The notes beneath the pieces were generated by a model. It had not been told where the DNA came from. It saw nothing but the letters and a program-made list of their open reading frames with translations, and searched no databases. Shown piece after piece: positions 1 to 8,584 of a stretch of 60,052 bases of DNA. Source of the DNA: Mojavia pulchra JT2-VF2 (GTDB lineage Bacteria; Cyanobacteriota; Cyanobacteriia; Cyanobacteriales; Nostocaceae); contig JAHHHN010000034.1 of NCBI GenBank assembly GCA_019359325.1, positions 1 through 60,052 of the forward strand, given 5' to 3'. A program made the translations under genes and the position numbers. Every line of letters starts with the position of its first letter. Position 1 is the stretch's first letter.

Positions 1-1
1 A

Positions 2-517
2 TCCCAAGGAAGGTACAGCGAAGCCGAACCCTTGTATCTCCAAGCTTTGGCACTGAGAAAACGCCTGCTGGGAGAAGAACATCCCGACGTTGCCGGTAGC
101 CTCAACGACTTGGCATATCTCTACAATTCCCAAGGAAGGTACAGCGAAGCCGAACCCTTGTATCTCCAAGCTTTGGCACTGTATAAACGTCTGCTGGGAG
201 ATGAACATCCCGACGTTGCCACTAGCCTCAACAACTTGGCATATCTCTACCATTCCCAAGGAAAGTACACCGAAGCCGAACCTTTGCATCTCCAAGCTTT
301 GGCACTGTATAAACGCCTGCTGGGAGATGAACATCCCCACGTTGCCACTAGCCTCAACAACTTGGCTAATCTCTACAAATCCCAAGGAAGGTACAGCGAA
401 GCCGAACCCTTGTATCTCCAAGCTTTGGCAATTTATGAGCAAAAATTAGGTGTCAATCACCCTCATACAGTTATATGTAGAGGAAATCTTGAAGTTCTTC
501 GTGCTGCTAACTCTTAG
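2..517 (+). CDS. TPR (kinesin-light-chain type) repeat protein, 3' part only
   Basis: The reading frame is open from the first complete codon at position 2 and ends at TAG 515-517, so only the last 172 codons are in the window. It consists of 42-residue TPR units of the kinesin-light-chain type, each built around YSEAEPLYLQALAL, a KRLLG-E-HP segment and SLNNLAYLY. The DNA repeats every 126 bp with very few changes, which points to recent unit expansion. In filamentous cyanobacteria such repeats usually form the C-terminus of NB-ARC or CHAT proteins and act as protein-binding scaffolds. The effector part lies outside the window, so its function is unknown. The last unit degenerates before the stop, giving a natural C-terminus. 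Confidence 0.85.
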   Translation, partial: SQGRYSEAEPLYLQALALRKRLLGEEHPDVAGSLNDLAYLYNSQGRYSEAEPLYLQALALYKRLLGDEHPDVATSLNNLAYLYHSQGKYTEAEPLHLQALALYKRLLGDEHPHVATSLNNLANLYKSQGRYSEAEPLYLQALAIYEQKLGVNHPHTVICRGNLEVLRAANS

Positions 518-547
518 TGCTGGTTTGCATGAAATTGGAGGATTTTT

Positions 548-590
548 AAACGCAGAGGAACGCTGAGGGAAGCGTGGAGGTACGCTGAGT
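548..590. repeat. Dispersed AACGCAGAGG-type short repeat, copy 1
   Basis: An intergenic stretch starting AAACGCAGAGG and ending TACGCTGAG. A related copy lies at 9734-9774. Such pieces are common between cyanobacterial genes. No coding frame is seen. Confidence 0.5.
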
Positions 591-666
591 TTTTTGAGGG
601 AAGTTATGGCGTTCTATGAATGCGGGATGATTTATGGATTTTCCTTGGCAGAAAAGCTGTTTTTAG

Positions 667-693
667 GTGCGTTAATGCAGTAGTATAACGCAC
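667..693. terminator. Hairpin between convergent genes
   Basis: GTGCGTTA at 667-674 pairs perfectly with TAACGCAC at 686-693, with an 11-base loop. It lies between the convergent TPR gene and ppx, where a shared terminator would be expected. There is no strong U tract on either side, so the call rests on stem and position only. Confidence 0.35.
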
Positions 694-701
694 CATAATG
701 T

Positions 702-2354
702 TTAAGAAGTAATAGCAACGGCAGAAGGCTCTAAAGTCGCTACTAATTTCACACCAAATTCAGCCTCAAATACTCCTTTTTTATAATCTAAACTCCACAT
801 TTCTAAGGCGCAATCATCATCAGAACGAGCAGGAAATATTCGCAAATTAAATTGTTGATTATGTGGATGATATTCACACTGCACTCGTTCAATAGCGCCA
901 ATTTGCCGCCGATCAAGAGCAACTGCCAATCTTAAAATTGTACTTAATTGGTTAACTATTTGTCGTTGCTGTTTGGTAAGGAGATTGCGGTAATTTTCGT
1001 GTTTTTTCTTGGGAGGCGATTTGCGATGGTATCGCGCTAAATTGGCAATCATTTCAATTTCTGTTTCGGTATAACCGAGTAAATCACCATTACGAATTAG
1101 ATAGTAAGAGTGTTTATGGTGAGAGGAATGGCTGACATAATGACCGCAATTATGTAGTATCGCAGCTGCCCATAGTAGTTGTCGTTCTTCTGTCCCCCAG
1201 TTGTGTAATATCCCTTGGGTTTGGTCAAATAAACTCAAGGCAAATCCTGCCACGCGATCGCTGTATTCTAAATTGATATGGTATTTATTAGCTTGTTTGA
1301 GTACACTACGCTGCCGAATTGAACTTTGAAACCGCAGTCTATCTTCAATTAAACCGTGGGCTAGCATCCAGTCCACGATTACGCCTTCCCTGAGGGAACG
1401 TTCACAAATTGTGACTGACTCAGCACCCAAAAGCATCATTGCTTCTTGTAATATTACTGCGCCTGCGAGTATAACTTCAGACCGCTTATCGGGCATACCA
1501 GGTATCGCAGTTCTTTCGACGTTACTCATTTTTCGCAAGCGATTTACCCAATCCCGTAAGTCTTTGAGACTTAATTCGTGGCCATTGAGCGTGGAAGGAA
1601 TGAAATTTAATTTTTCCCGTGCATTAATTAGCGTTAGGGTTTCAATAGTTCCCGAAGTTCCCACCAAACGCGGAGATTTACCAAACTCTAAGTTTGCCCG
1701 CACTTCTTCCACGGAACGTTCCAACATACCCCGTGCATAGGCTTGCAGGTATTGAAACTCGGTGTTACTTATGGGATCAGTGCTGATTAACTCGCTGGTA
1801 AGTCTGACTGCACCAATTTTAGTACTGGTGAGAGTGCGTGGTTCTTCAGTGTCCCCCAAAATTATTTCTGTAGAACCACCGCCAATATCAATGATCATGT
1901 GGGGTTGGTTATTAAATTCCATCCCCGACAGCACACCAAGGTAAATTCGTCGTGCTTCTTCTTGTCCAGAAATTAAGTCAACGCTTAAACCCAAGTCAAC
2001 TAATATTCTGTGTAAAAAATCTTTGCCATTAGGCGCTTCCCGCACGGCGCTAGTTGCTACAGCCAGGATTGTTTCGGCGTTAAAAGTTTTGGCAACTTCT
2101 TGAAAGCGTTTGAGAGCAGCGATCGCCTTTTCCATTATCCCTGGTTTGAGACAACCAGTATCCAGATCGCGATCGCCCAATCTTACAGTTTCTTTTTCTC
2201 TGGCAATAATGCTAAAAGCTGGTAGTGTGGGGTCAATTTTCACCACTACCATGTGCAAAGAATTTGTACCCAAGTCAATGGCAGCAATAATTCGGTGATG
2301 CTTAACTGTTTGAGTAGGAACACTCTCCCAGCCAGCTGAAACTAAATTCAGCAT
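702..2354 (-). CDS. ppx: Ppx/GppA-family exopolyphosphatase
   Basis: Predicted exopolyphosphatase / pppGpp phosphohydrolase, which releases phosphate from the end of polyphosphate in the cytoplasm. The ASKHA phosphate-1 motif AIDLGTNSLHMVV is near residue 25 and the phosphate-2 motif IDIGGGSTEI is near residue 150. The C-terminal third (about 325-520) is an HD-like helical domain with HNCGHYVSHSSHHKHS. At 550 residues it matches the long bacterial Ppx form rather than the short GppA-like form. The ATG at 2354 is used; the first 20 residues are not conserved in appearance, so a later start is possible. It is divergent from ubiA with a 290-bp AT-rich gap that should hold both promoters. Confidence 0.93.
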   Translation of the reverse strand: MLNLVSAGWESVPTQTVKHHRIIAAIDLGTNSLHMVVVKIDPTLPAFSIIAREKETVRLGDRDLDTGCLKPGIMEKAIAALKRFQEVAKTFNAETILAVATSAVREAPNGKDFLHRILVDLGLSVDLISGQEEARRIYLGVLSGMEFNNQPHMIIDIGGGSTEIILGDTEEPRTLTSTKIGAVRLTSELISTDPISNTEFQYLQAYARGMLERSVEEVRANLEFGKSPRLVGTSGTIETLTLINAREKLNFIPSTLNGHELSLKDLRDWVNRLRKMSNVERTAIPGMPDKRSEVILAGAVILQEAMMLLGAESVTICERSLREGVIVDWMLAHGLIEDRLRFQSSIRQRSVLKQANKYHINLEYSDRVAGFALSLFDQTQGILHNWGTEERQLLWAAAILHNCGHYVSHSSHHKHSYYLIRNGDLLGYTETEIEMIANLARYHRKSPPKKKHENYRNLLTKQQRQIVNQLSTILRLAVALDRRQIGAIERVQCEYHPHNQQFNLRIFPARSDDDCALEMWSLDYKKGVFEAEFGVKLVATLEPSAVAITS

Positions 2355-2644
2355 CTAGATTTCTCTCTGTTAAGGAAGGATAATAAAAGCTGATGTGTTG
2401 GGATATGCAGCACTGGTATTATGTGAAACTCATGTATTCTCAGGTTTAACGTCTAGTGACTGTGCCTGAACAAGTATATTTACTCCCTGAATTTCAACTA
2501 AACTGACTGTTTAGATGTATCCAAAGTAGCTAATTGAGCTGATGTTTTTACAAATAGCAAATAAAGATATTCTATAGATGTAAAGATGTGTTAAATCATC
2601 GAAATAAAGTGAATATTTAAATTGTTTTTAACTTCTTAACTTCT

Positions 2645-3526
2645 ATGCTGAGAACGCCAGAACAAAATCAGGAACCTGTATGGCTTGTGATTATCCGGCT
2701 TTTGCGGTGGCATAAACCAGAAGGACGATTAATTTTGATGATTCCTGCACTTTGGGCTGTGTTTTTAGCAGCCGCAGGTAAACCACCTTTGCCTTTAGTG
2801 GGTGTGATTGTATTGGGTACTCTTGCCACAAGTGCGGCTGGGTGTGTTGTCAATGATTTGTGGGATCGAGATATTGATCCAGAAGTAGAAAGAACACGCG
2901 ATCGCCCCCTTGCTGCCCGTACACTTTCAATTAAAGTCGGGATTGGTGTAGGAATAGTAGCGCTATCATGTGCCGCGATTCTGGCATTTTATTTGAATGC
3001 CCTAACTTTTTGGTTGTCTGCGGCAGCTGTGCCTGTAATTTTGCTTTATCCAGGCGCAAAGCGAGTTTTTCCTGTACCTCAATTGGTGCTTTCGATTGCT
3101 TGGGGTTTTGCCGTCTTAATTAGCTGGAGTGCAGTTACAGAAACTATCTCTCAACCGACTTGGATACTTTGGGGCGCGACTGTACTGTGGACATTGGGAT
3201 TTGATACTGTTTATGCAATGAGCGATCGCGAAGATGATCGACGCATTGGTGTAAATTCTAGTGCCCTGTTCTTTGGTAATTACGCTCCTTTAGCCATTGG
3301 AATTTTCTTTGCTGGCACAATTGCTTTACTTGCTTGGTTAGGTATTGTCATCCACCTTCATATTGCCTTCTGGATTAGCCTAGCAATTGCCACAATTGGC
3401 TGGATTTGGCAGTCACTACGCTTAACACAGCAAAATCTACCTAACCCTGTATACGGCGAGATGTTCCGGCAAAATGTCTGGATTGGTTTTATTTTACTTG
3501 CGGGGATGATTGCCGGTTCTTTGTGA
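2645..3526 (+). CDS. ubiA: UbiA-family 4-hydroxybenzoate polyprenyltransferase (plastoquinone pathway)
   Basis: Integral membrane prenyltransferase expected to attach a C45 solanesyl chain to 4-hydroxybenzoate in cyanobacterial plastoquinone synthesis. The first Asp-rich motif is NDLWDRDID (residues 70-78, pattern NDxxDxxxD). The second is DREDD near residue 195. Both bind Mg-diphosphate in this family. About eight hydrophobic helices fill the 293 residues, the usual family length. It is divergent from ppx. In cyanobacteria this family serves plastoquinone rather than ubiquinone. That is worth remembering because two Coq4-type proteins, whose relatives act in ubiquinone synthesis, are coded nearby. 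A strong hairpin follows the stop. Confidence 0.92.
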   Translation: MLRTPEQNQEPVWLVIIRLLRWHKPEGRLILMIPALWAVFLAAAGKPPLPLVGVIVLGTLATSAAGCVVNDLWDRDIDPEVERTRDRPLAARTLSIKVGIGVGIVALSCAAILAFYLNALTFWLSAAAVPVILLYPGAKRVFPVPQLVLSIAWGFAVLISWSAVTETISQPTWILWGATVLWTLGFDTVYAMSDREDDRRIGVNSSALFFGNYAPLAIGIFFAGTIALLAWLGIVIHLHIAFWISLAIATIGWIWQSLRLTQQNLPNPVYGEMFRQNVWIGFILLAGMIAGSL

Positions 3527-3533
3527 GCATTGG

Positions 3534-3554
3534 GGGCACAAAAATGTTGTGCCC
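3534..3554 (+). terminator. Hairpin downstream of ubiA
   Basis: GGGCACAA (3534-3541) and TTGTGCCC (3547-3554) form a perfect 8-bp stem with a 5-base loop, 7 bases after the ubiA stop codon. It lacks a long U tract. A similar GGGCACAAC stem lies near 49243, so it may also be a dispersed palindrome acting as a terminator. Confidence 0.55.
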
Positions 3555-3733
3555 GTACTCCTACCGTGTATTGCTTGCGCTTTTTGACTGGCTTTACAAT
3601 AATTTTATAAAAAGCCCGTATTTACCCTGAACACGCAAAGTTTTTATCAATATTCCCGATGCGTATCCGAAATAGTACGAATTTAGTTTAGTAGTTGGAT
3701 ATATAACTATAAACTTGAGACGTACCCCACTCC

Positions 3734-4309
3734 ATGAAGCGATCGCACCTTGTCAAAATTGCCATGATACTTTTATTCTCCCTTGGCAGTCTTGGTATCG
3801 TCGGAGGAAGTTTTTTTCTGAGAAAAGCCTTTAGTAGTTCTGCTGAATCTGAGATAGTAACTGATACATCACGCTACTCTGAAATTCGTCAGAAGTTGGT
3901 ATCTGATAAATACCAAGTCAAGCATTTCCCCAAAGGAATTCCGGCTGATGCGAAGGATGTACGTATTGCCTACTCTCCAGGCTTTTCGCAAGGTGGTAGT
4001 TTCTTTCAAATCAGGCTTAAACAATCACCAGAGAAAATTAAACAATTACTTTCGCAATATAAATCTGTTGCTAAACATGAGTATAAGGGTGGTAATACAA
4101 ACGACCACGCCAACTTACCAAATGGAGTGCCGACAACATTTTTTTATACTAGTGATGCTGAGGAATCCTTTCCTCCTAGCTATGAAGTATTAGTGTTAAA
4201 TGCACAGGATAGAGGTAGCCCTGGCTTTAAGTGGAATCACGGTGATAGCTACGGAGTGGCAATTGATAGTTCAGCTTCCGAAATTGTTTATTGGGCTGAA
4301 CAGTGGTAG
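3734..4309 (+). CDS. Membrane-anchored protein of unknown function
   Basis: The 191-residue product starts with two basic residues and a hydrophobic helix (about 8-29, ending at FFLRKAF). It is therefore probably anchored in the plasma membrane, with the rest outside. The outer part is polar and shows no family I recognise. It has the conserved-looking stretches KHFPKGIPADAKDVRIAY and FFQIRLKQSPEKIKQLL, which resemble cyanobacterial secreted proteins of unknown function. The ATG at 3734 directly precedes a HIP1-containing codon run. It stands alone between ubiA and a tandem-repeat tract. No function is assigned. Confidence 0.8.
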   Translation: MKRSHLVKIAMILLFSLGSLGIVGGSFFLRKAFSSSAESEIVTDTSRYSEIRQKLVSDKYQVKHFPKGIPADAKDVRIAYSPGFSQGGSFFQIRLKQSPEKIKQLLSQYKSVAKHEYKGGNTNDHANLPNGVPTTFFYTSDAEESFPPSYEVLVLNAQDRGSPGFKWNHGDSYGVAIDSSASEIVYWAEQW

Positions 4310-4317
4310 TTGGCAGG

Positions 4318-4396
4318 GGACGCGGGGACTGGGGGACAAGGGGACAAGGGGACAAGGGGACAAGGGGACAAGGGGACACGGGGACACGGGGACAAG
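4318..4396. repeat. Short tandem repeat tract, GGGGACAA octamers
   Basis: About nine near-perfect 8-bp units (GGGGACAA, some GGGGACAC) lie just after the stop of the previous gene. They are followed by the ACTCAGCACTCAGCACTC hexamer-like tail that accompanies these tracts elsewhere in the window (10500 and 50000 regions). This is a typical STRR of filamentous cyanobacteria and probably grows by slippage. Confidence 0.85.
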
Positions 4397-4471
4397 AGAA
4401 TAATTAATGACTCTTGCCTATTGCCTGTTACTCAGCACTCAGCACTCAACACTCTTTTAATTTGAATCATC

Positions 4472-4957
4472 ATGAGAAAAATTATTATTGGAGTCATGGG
4501 GCCGGGAGAAAAGGCGACAAGAAATAATTTGCAGAACGCCTATGAATTAGGTCATCTCATTGCCCAGCAAGGATGGATTTTACTTACTGGTGGGAGAAAT
4601 GCAGGGGTGATGGATGCGGCAAATAAGGGCGCAAAAGCTGCTAATGGTTTAACTATTGGTATTCTCCCCAACGATAATCAAGATAGTATCTCGAATGCTG
4701 TGGATATTGCCATTTTCACAGACATGGGAAATGCTCGAAATAACATTAATGTTCTCTCTAGCAATGTGGTGATTGCCTGTGGTATGGGTGCAGGTACAGC
4801 TTCAGAAATTGCCTTAGCTTTGAAAGGAAATAAACCAGTAATTCTATTAACTGACGATGAAGAAAGCAAAGTATTCTTCAAAAAGCTGTCGCCAGAAAAT
4901 GTTTATGTTGTTGAGAGTGTAGTAGATGCGATCGCCACTGCTAAGGCAATTTTATAA
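4472..4957 (+). CDS. TIGR00725 / LOG-like Rossmann protein
   Basis: The 161-residue product matches the small LOG-like Rossmann family (TIGR00725, often mislabelled lysine decarboxylase). Visible features are IGVMGPGEKA at the N-terminus, LLTGGRNAGVMDAANKGA around residue 36, and GMGAGTASEIALAL around residue 110. The last corresponds to the PGGxGTxxE phosphoribose-binding motif of LOG proteins, here with GMGAGTASE. True LOG proteins release cytokinin bases from nucleotides; the function of this short subfamily is not established. The stop lies only 6 bases from the convergent P450 gene. Confidence 0.85.
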   Translation: MRKIIIGVMGPGEKATRNNLQNAYELGHLIAQQGWILLTGGRNAGVMDAANKGAKAANGLTIGILPNDNQDSISNAVDIAIFTDMGNARNNINVLSSNVVIACGMGAGTASEIALALKGNKPVILLTDDEESKVFFKKLSPENVYVVESVVDAIATAKAIL

Positions 4958-4963
4958 CAACTT

Positions 4964-6346
4964 TTAGTATTTTTCCTTCGGCATGAAATGTACGCCTCCA
5001 GGCGGTGCAAATACTATCCCGCGACGCACAGGTTGCAATGGAACTTTATCCAATAGTTCTAGTGAGTAGTGCGATAGGATATTTGCCAGTACCAATTTCA
5101 TTTCAAACATGGCAAATGCTGCGCCAATACAGCGACGATTAGCACCACCAAAGGGCAAAAATTCATAGGGGGAAAACTGGCGTTCGAGGAAACGTTCTGG
5201 TCTAAAACGCTTGGGTTCGGGATAGATATCTGGGCGCTGGTGAGTTAAATAAATGCAGATTGACAAGTACATTCCTTTTGGTAAATCGTAGCCCATCAAT
5301 TGCATATCAGTCCGCAGAATTCGTGGGAAACAAAAGAATGCAACTGGGTAAATCCGCAGGGTTTCGCAACAGACAGCATTTAAATATGGCAATTGGGCGA
5401 TCGCCATTGGGTCTGCATTAGTGATATCAATAGAATTGAGTTCCTGTAGCAGTTTTTCGCGGACTTCGGGAAGATAATGAATCCAATATAAAGCCCAAGC
5501 AAGTGCGATCGCGGTTGTTTCATGACCCGCAAATAGCATCGTCATCAACTCATCGCGTAATTCTACATCACTCATCGGTTGACCTGCTTCATCACGCGCA
5601 GACATTAATAAGCTGAGGATATCTTCACCGTCAGTTTTACCTTGCTCTCGACGCTCATTAATTTCTTGGTATAGCAGTTGATTAAGTAGCTGTCTTCGCC
5701 GCGCAAATTTTCCCCAAGGACTCCAAGGGCCTAAATCCTTTTGCAGTGATTTGAAAAACAGTAAAGTTGCGCTCAAAGGAGAATTAAAAGTATTCAACAT
5801 CGCAACTAAAATTTGTTTTATTTGTTGATAACGTTCTCCTTCTTTCAGCCCAAAAACAGACCGCAAAATCACTTGCAAGGAAATATCTTGCATACTAGAA
5901 CGAGCTACAAAAGGTTTTCCAATCGTCCATTGGCTAGTTACTTGTTCTGTAATATCACGGATGATCTGACCGTAAGCTCGCATCCGTTCACCATGAAAGG
6001 GAGGCATTAAAAGCTTACGCTGTTGCCAGTGGCGATCGCCATCTAATAAGATTAACGAGTTTGCACCTACCAATGGTTGAATAATTTGGTTTCCTGCACC
6101 TGATTCAAATTGCTTAGGGTCAGCTGTAAAAATTTCCTGAATAGCTTGAGGATCACTGATAACTACTTGCGGTGGAAAACTATTAAATTCAGTGTAATAA
6201 ATATCTCCATATTTCTGTTGTGAGCTTTCAAGAGTTTGTATCGGTCGTAAAATTACTTTGCTTGTATACCACCATTTAGGTTTTTGGGAGGCATTTGGCA
6301 GTTTAGCAACATTCGATTGAGAAGTAATTTCTTTAAGTTTAATCAT
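4964..6346 (-). CDS. Cytochrome P450
   Basis: Heme-thiolate monooxygenase of 460 residues. The I-helix oxygen-binding motif AGHETT is near residue 273. The K-helix ETLR (ExxR) is near 328. The heme loop FGGANRRCIG carries the ligand Cys at about 406. The start at 6346 was chosen over an upstream in-frame ATG because TCTCCT (AGGAGA on the sense strand, 6353-6358) sits 6 bases ahead. Sequence style resembles cyanobacterial CYP110-like enzymes, but the subfamily and substrate cannot be fixed by eye. It is the last gene of a leftward operon with two Coq4-type proteins and a VOC protein, which suggests oxidation of an aromatic or lipid-like product. No redox partner gene is adjacent. Confidence 0.95.
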   Translation of the reverse strand: MIKLKEITSQSNVAKLPNASQKPKWWYTSKVILRPIQTLESSQQKYGDIYYTEFNSFPPQVVISDPQAIQEIFTADPKQFESGAGNQIIQPLVGANSLILLDGDRHWQQRKLLMPPFHGERMRAYGQIIRDITEQVTSQWTIGKPFVARSSMQDISLQVILRSVFGLKEGERYQQIKQILVAMLNTFNSPLSATLLFFKSLQKDLGPWSPWGKFARRRQLLNQLLYQEINERREQGKTDGEDILSLLMSARDEAGQPMSDVELRDELMTMLFAGHETTAIALAWALYWIHYLPEVREKLLQELNSIDITNADPMAIAQLPYLNAVCCETLRIYPVAFFCFPRILRTDMQLMGYDLPKGMYLSICIYLTHQRPDIYPEPKRFRPERFLERQFSPYEFLPFGGANRRCIGAAFAMFEMKLVLANILSHYSLELLDKVPLQPVRRGIVFAPPGGVHFMPKEKY

Positions 6347-6399
6347 TACTTGTCTCCTAATATTTATTAACAAGCTCTAGCTTAAATTTGGACATAATC

Positions 6400-7020
6400 T
6401 TAATGTAAAATTGGAGAAAATTGGGGTAAATCTAAGTGCTTTCTAACATCGTTAATTGGTTCTTGCCAATGGTCTTCAAAGCGATAGCCGAGTAGAAACT
6501 TAGCTTTGTTACCTAATTCACGTCCTTTTTGCAGGTTAACAAAAATTGCTTGAACTTGTTGGGGAGCTAAAAGCGGATAGAGCAATTTGGCTAACCACAA
6601 ACTGATTTTGAATGAATGGCTGTAATTTTGAGCAGCAGCAAAAGCAAGAACGCCGATTTCTCCTGCATAGCTGGTATCGAAGCCCAGCAAGACATGGAAA
6701 ATATCGTGGGTAACTACGTATCGCAAAGCAAATACATTGCGTTTAGCAACTTCATCAAGCTCAGGGCTGACGTTTAATGGCTTGAGGTTGTTGCGCTTCA
6801 TGTGATCGGCATATTCTCGCCCAAAAGAACCTGGAGGATATTGGCTTAATTTATCTAAATCAATGGGCGGATAATATCCTTCTACTGAACGCAATTTTTC
6901 CGCCACTTCTGGAGCAACTTTTGCGCTGAAAAAATCAGACTTGAGCAGAGCAAAATCGCCTAGTTTGCCTGAGTTTTTGTAAGCCAACATTGCTTTGAAT
7001 TGTTGCAATTTTTTTAACAT
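6400..7020 (-). CDS. Coq4-family protein
   Basis: A 206-residue protein carrying the Coq4 signature HDxxH-x11-E: H105, D106, H109 and E121 in HDIFHVLLGFDTSYAGE. In eukaryotes this motif binds a divalent metal, and Coq4 is linked to modification of the C1 position of the coenzyme Q ring. It also has YPPGSFGREYADHM before the motif and a C-terminal FEDHWQEPINDVRKHL, which recur in the larger paralogue at 7570-8526. Cyanobacteria make plastoquinone, not ubiquinone, so the substrate must differ. It is third in the operon, 84 bases after the VOC gene and 53 before the P450. The upstream gap holds a degenerate HIP1 palindrome. Confidence 0.88.
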   Translation of the reverse strand: MLKKLQQFKAMLAYKNSGKLGDFALLKSDFFSAKVAPEVAEKLRSVEGYYPPIDLDKLSQYPPGSFGREYADHMKRNNLKPLNVSPELDEVAKRNVFALRYVVTHDIFHVLLGFDTSYAGEIGVLAFAAAQNYSHSFKISLWLAKLLYPLLAPQQVQAIFVNLQKGRELGNKAKFLLGYRFEDHWQEPINDVRKHLDLPQFSPILH

Positions 7021-7104
7021 GATGGCTATCCCATATTTTGGGTGATGCGATCACGCTCCGCACCAAAAGCGATCGCTTGTCAAATCGCAATTTTGAATAC
7101 CTAA

Positions 7105-7530
7105 TCACTCGTGATTTATAGCTTGCGCGACTGTAAAACTAACCTCCTGACCATAGGAAATCTCAAGGGTGTGACCATCAGGATCGCGGATAAAAGCCCA
7201 GTAACCAACGGGAAAACCCCAGTCATGCGGCCCTTCTATTAGTACATTTTCTGAGTGCGCCTCATTGCAGAGACGCTCCACTTCCTCACGAGTTTTACAA
7301 GCTACGCCAAGATGAGATGCGGGTGCAAGTGTGCTTTTTATTTGAGCTACTTGAATCAACACAATGACAAATGGTCGAGTTAAATCGCTAATCCAAGCAA
7401 CGTCTACGTGCTTCGTTTGATCAGTGCGACGATGTACTACTTGCATCCCAGCATACTTTGCATAAAACGAGATGCTTTGATCGATGTCGCTTACCCCAAG
7501 TGCGATGTGAGTAAAACCAAGATCCGACAT
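7105..7530 (-). CDS. VOC-superfamily (glyoxalase/dioxygenase-fold) protein
   Basis: The 141-residue product has two paired beta-alpha-beta-beta-beta modules of the vicinal-oxygen-chelate fold. Likely metal ligands are the His in FTHIALGVSDI (residue 8), the His in ASHLGVAC and the Glu in GHTLEISY. FIRDPDGHTLEISY is the typical C-terminal signature. Members include glyoxalase I, extradiol dioxygenases and resistance proteins; nothing visible picks one. Its place between the two Coq4-type genes suggests action on the same metabolite, perhaps ring cleavage or isomerisation (inference). AAGG about 10 bases upstream of the ATG supports the start. Confidence 0.85.
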   Translation of the reverse strand: MSDLGFTHIALGVSDIDQSISFYAKYAGMQVVHRRTDQTKHVDVAWISDLTRPFVIVLIQVAQIKSTLAPASHLGVACKTREEVERLCNEAHSENVLIEGPHDWGFPVGYWAFIRDPDGHTLEISYGQEVSFTVAQAINHE

Positions 7531-7569
7531 CAGCTGTTACCTTCTCACAAATGAACAATATCTTTCAGA

Positions 7570-8526
7570 TTAAGATATTGCGGATAAACACAAGGGGGGA
7601 ATACCGTAGCGATCGCGCAACTCTTCTACTGGCACATTCACCACTTCCCAGAAGTTCCAATGATCCGAAAGGTCTACTTTGCAAGCTGCACCTCTTTTGA
7701 GAGCCTGCATTACTAATAAAATGTCAAACAATCCCACATCGGCATCTGCAATTGGAGTGATTTGAATTCCCCAATGAAAATGCAGGATGACAAACAACAG
7801 AAATACAAAGCCGTCCTCACGAATAAAACCAGCCTGAAACGCTCCCTGCTGAATCTCACCTTGGGGGTTGGTGTCATAACCTGACAGAATATGCCCAAAA
7901 TCATGAAATACCATGCGTTCTGGAATTCCGCCCGCTTCACCAGGAAAACTAAAGTGTCTTTGAGTGCAATGTTCCCAAAAAGCACGTCCTAAAGTTCCCT
8001 CTGGAAGTAAACCCAACTGGCGATACTTCCAAGCAACTTCTAGATCTTCTCCACCGTTGAAGAAAGGAGTTACCATTTTTTTGATGCCAACTATTCCCTC
8101 TTCTTGATAAGCAGCATTTATAAATTTGCCCATCAATCGCCGCATGATATCCAGTCGCGCCAGTAGCTTGTGTCCACTGGCGGCTTTGTGCAATACTCGT
8201 AAACCTTGCTCATTCACACAAAGGGTATCAGCTAGCGATCGCAATGCCTTCTGCTGTGAGGGTATAATCTCACCATCGACCATCGCCATTACCATTGCCA
8301 TCTGAAGAAGCAACTTGCGTTGCTGTGGATTAGTGATCAATTCAGCTATCTGTGCTGTAGTAATCGGAAATAATTCATCAACTACAACATTTCCTTGATA
8401 TAGCTGATTTAACACCTGTAAAAATTGCTGTTCTAACGGTGTCAATGCTTGTGGATTAGCCGCTACTGTTGTAAGGGTTCCCAATACAAGCGGTAGTTCT
8501 TGAGGAGAAAAGACAAAAATATTCAT
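7570..8526 (-). CDS. TerB-like domain fused to a Coq4-like domain
   Basis: The 318-residue product has two parts. Residues about 30-135 are all-helical with MAMVMAMVDGEIIPSQQKAL, which resembles the TerB / DjlA acidic helical domain. Residues about 165-318 resemble Coq4: the motif H208-D209-x-x-H212-x11-E224 (HDFGHILSGYDTNPQGE) has exactly the spacing of the Coq4 protein two genes downstream. LPEGTLGRAFWEHC matches YPPGSFGREYADHM there, and the tail DHWNFWEVVNVPVEELRDRYG parallels it too. I know no characterised protein with this architecture. It is first in the operon, 39 bases before the VOC gene, with a tandem repeat array upstream. Confidence 0.82.
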   Translation of the reverse strand: MNIFVFSPQELPLVLGTLTTVAANPQALTPLEQQFLQVLNQLYQGNVVVDELFPITTAQIAELITNPQQRKLLLQMAMVMAMVDGEIIPSQQKALRSLADTLCVNEQGLRVLHKAASGHKLLARLDIMRRLMGKFINAAYQEEGIVGIKKMVTPFFNGGEDLEVAWKYRQLGLLPEGTLGRAFWEHCTQRHFSFPGEAGGIPERMVFHDFGHILSGYDTNPQGEIQQGAFQAGFIREDGFVFLLFVILHFHWGIQITPIADADVGLFDILLVMQALKRGAACKVDLSDHWNFWEVVNVPVEELRDRYGIPPLCLSAIS

Positions 8527-8584
8527 AACAGCCTCAAATTCCGAGTTCCAATCTCGGCGTTCCTAGTTCTGAGTGCTGAGTGTT

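Noticed and set aside
4200-4403. Frame ending in GDKGTRGQGDKGT-type repeats
   Set aside because: It is the translation of the GGGGACAA tract in an alternative frame and overlaps the real gene at 3734-4309.
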